Positions 5,895-5,998 of a DNA stretch of 5,998 bases are shown piece by piece. Under the pieces are notes generated by a model. The model searched no databases, had not been told where the DNA came from, and worked only from the letters and a program-made list of their open reading frames with translations. The stretch's first letter is position 1. Each line of letters opens with the position of its first letter. The DNA is from Nostoc cf. edaphicum LEGE 07299 (GTDB lineage: Bacteria; Cyanobacteriota; Cyanobacteriia; Cyanobacteriales; Nostocaceae), in contig NZ_JADEXF010000256.1 in the NCBI RefSeq assembly GCF_015207245.1, positions 1 through 5,998 on the forward strand. The letters are read 5' to 3'. A program made the position numbers and the translations under genes.

Positions 5895-5998
5895 TAGCTC
5901 TCAATTTTTGACTAAGGTCTCAGGATCAAGATACTTCAGAATGCTGCATTGATTCTGGAGCGATCGCTTCAATCTTGGAATTTCATGGGGCATTGGGC

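Noticed and set aside
5681..5911. 76-codon plus-strand open frame opposite the amidotransferase start
   Set aside because: It is antisense to conserved catalytic-domain coding sequence and has no recognisable protein features.

Overview
The window is chromosomal DNA of a filamentous, probably heterocyst-forming cyanobacterium of the Nostoc/Anabaena type. Three things suggest this. First, there are six exact HIP1 octamers (GCGATCGC). Second, there are heptanucleotide tandem repeats (AATTACG and AAAATTC types) and GC-rich small dispersed repeats of the kind scattered through Nostocales genomes. Third, the proteins are of cyanobacterial type. No RNA gene, CRISPR array, transposase or phage gene was seen.

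Layout. Positions 1-1009 (+) hold the 3' part of an AT-rich membrane protein gene, probably a GT39/ArnT-like glycosyltransferase, cut by the left edge. A palindromic hairpin (1050-1084) separates it from a convergent minus-strand sulfur cluster. Read in transcription order, right to left, that cluster is sbpA (4659-3463, periplasmic sulfate-binding lipoprotein), cysT (3279-2419) and cysW (2432-1557), which are overlapping permease genes, and a small stand-alone NIL-domain gene (1407-1141). Further right and also on the minus strand is a YafJ/Dug3-type class II glutamine amidotransferase (5894-5115), followed by its own likely terminator.

How the genes work together. SbpA captures sulfate (possibly thiosulfate) outside the inner membrane and delivers it to the CysT-CysW channel. 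The ATPase subunit CysA needed to power transport is not in the window and must be encoded elsewhere. The NIL protein is the most interesting member. NIL domains are best known as the methionine-sensing tail of the MetN ATPase, so a free NIL protein beside sulfate permease genes is a candidate regulatory subunit.

The non-coding DNA is unusually rich in repeats. A dispersed repeat sits in frame inside the SbpA signal peptide. Another is nested between heptad units in the sbpA-cysT gap. A composite of repeats fills much of the sbpA upstream region (4660-5114), together with hairpins and a likely sbpA promoter. A cluster of GGTA/TACC half-sites lies upstream of the NIL gene. I see a conventional sulfate-uptake locus with some unusual architecture, not a clearly new system.
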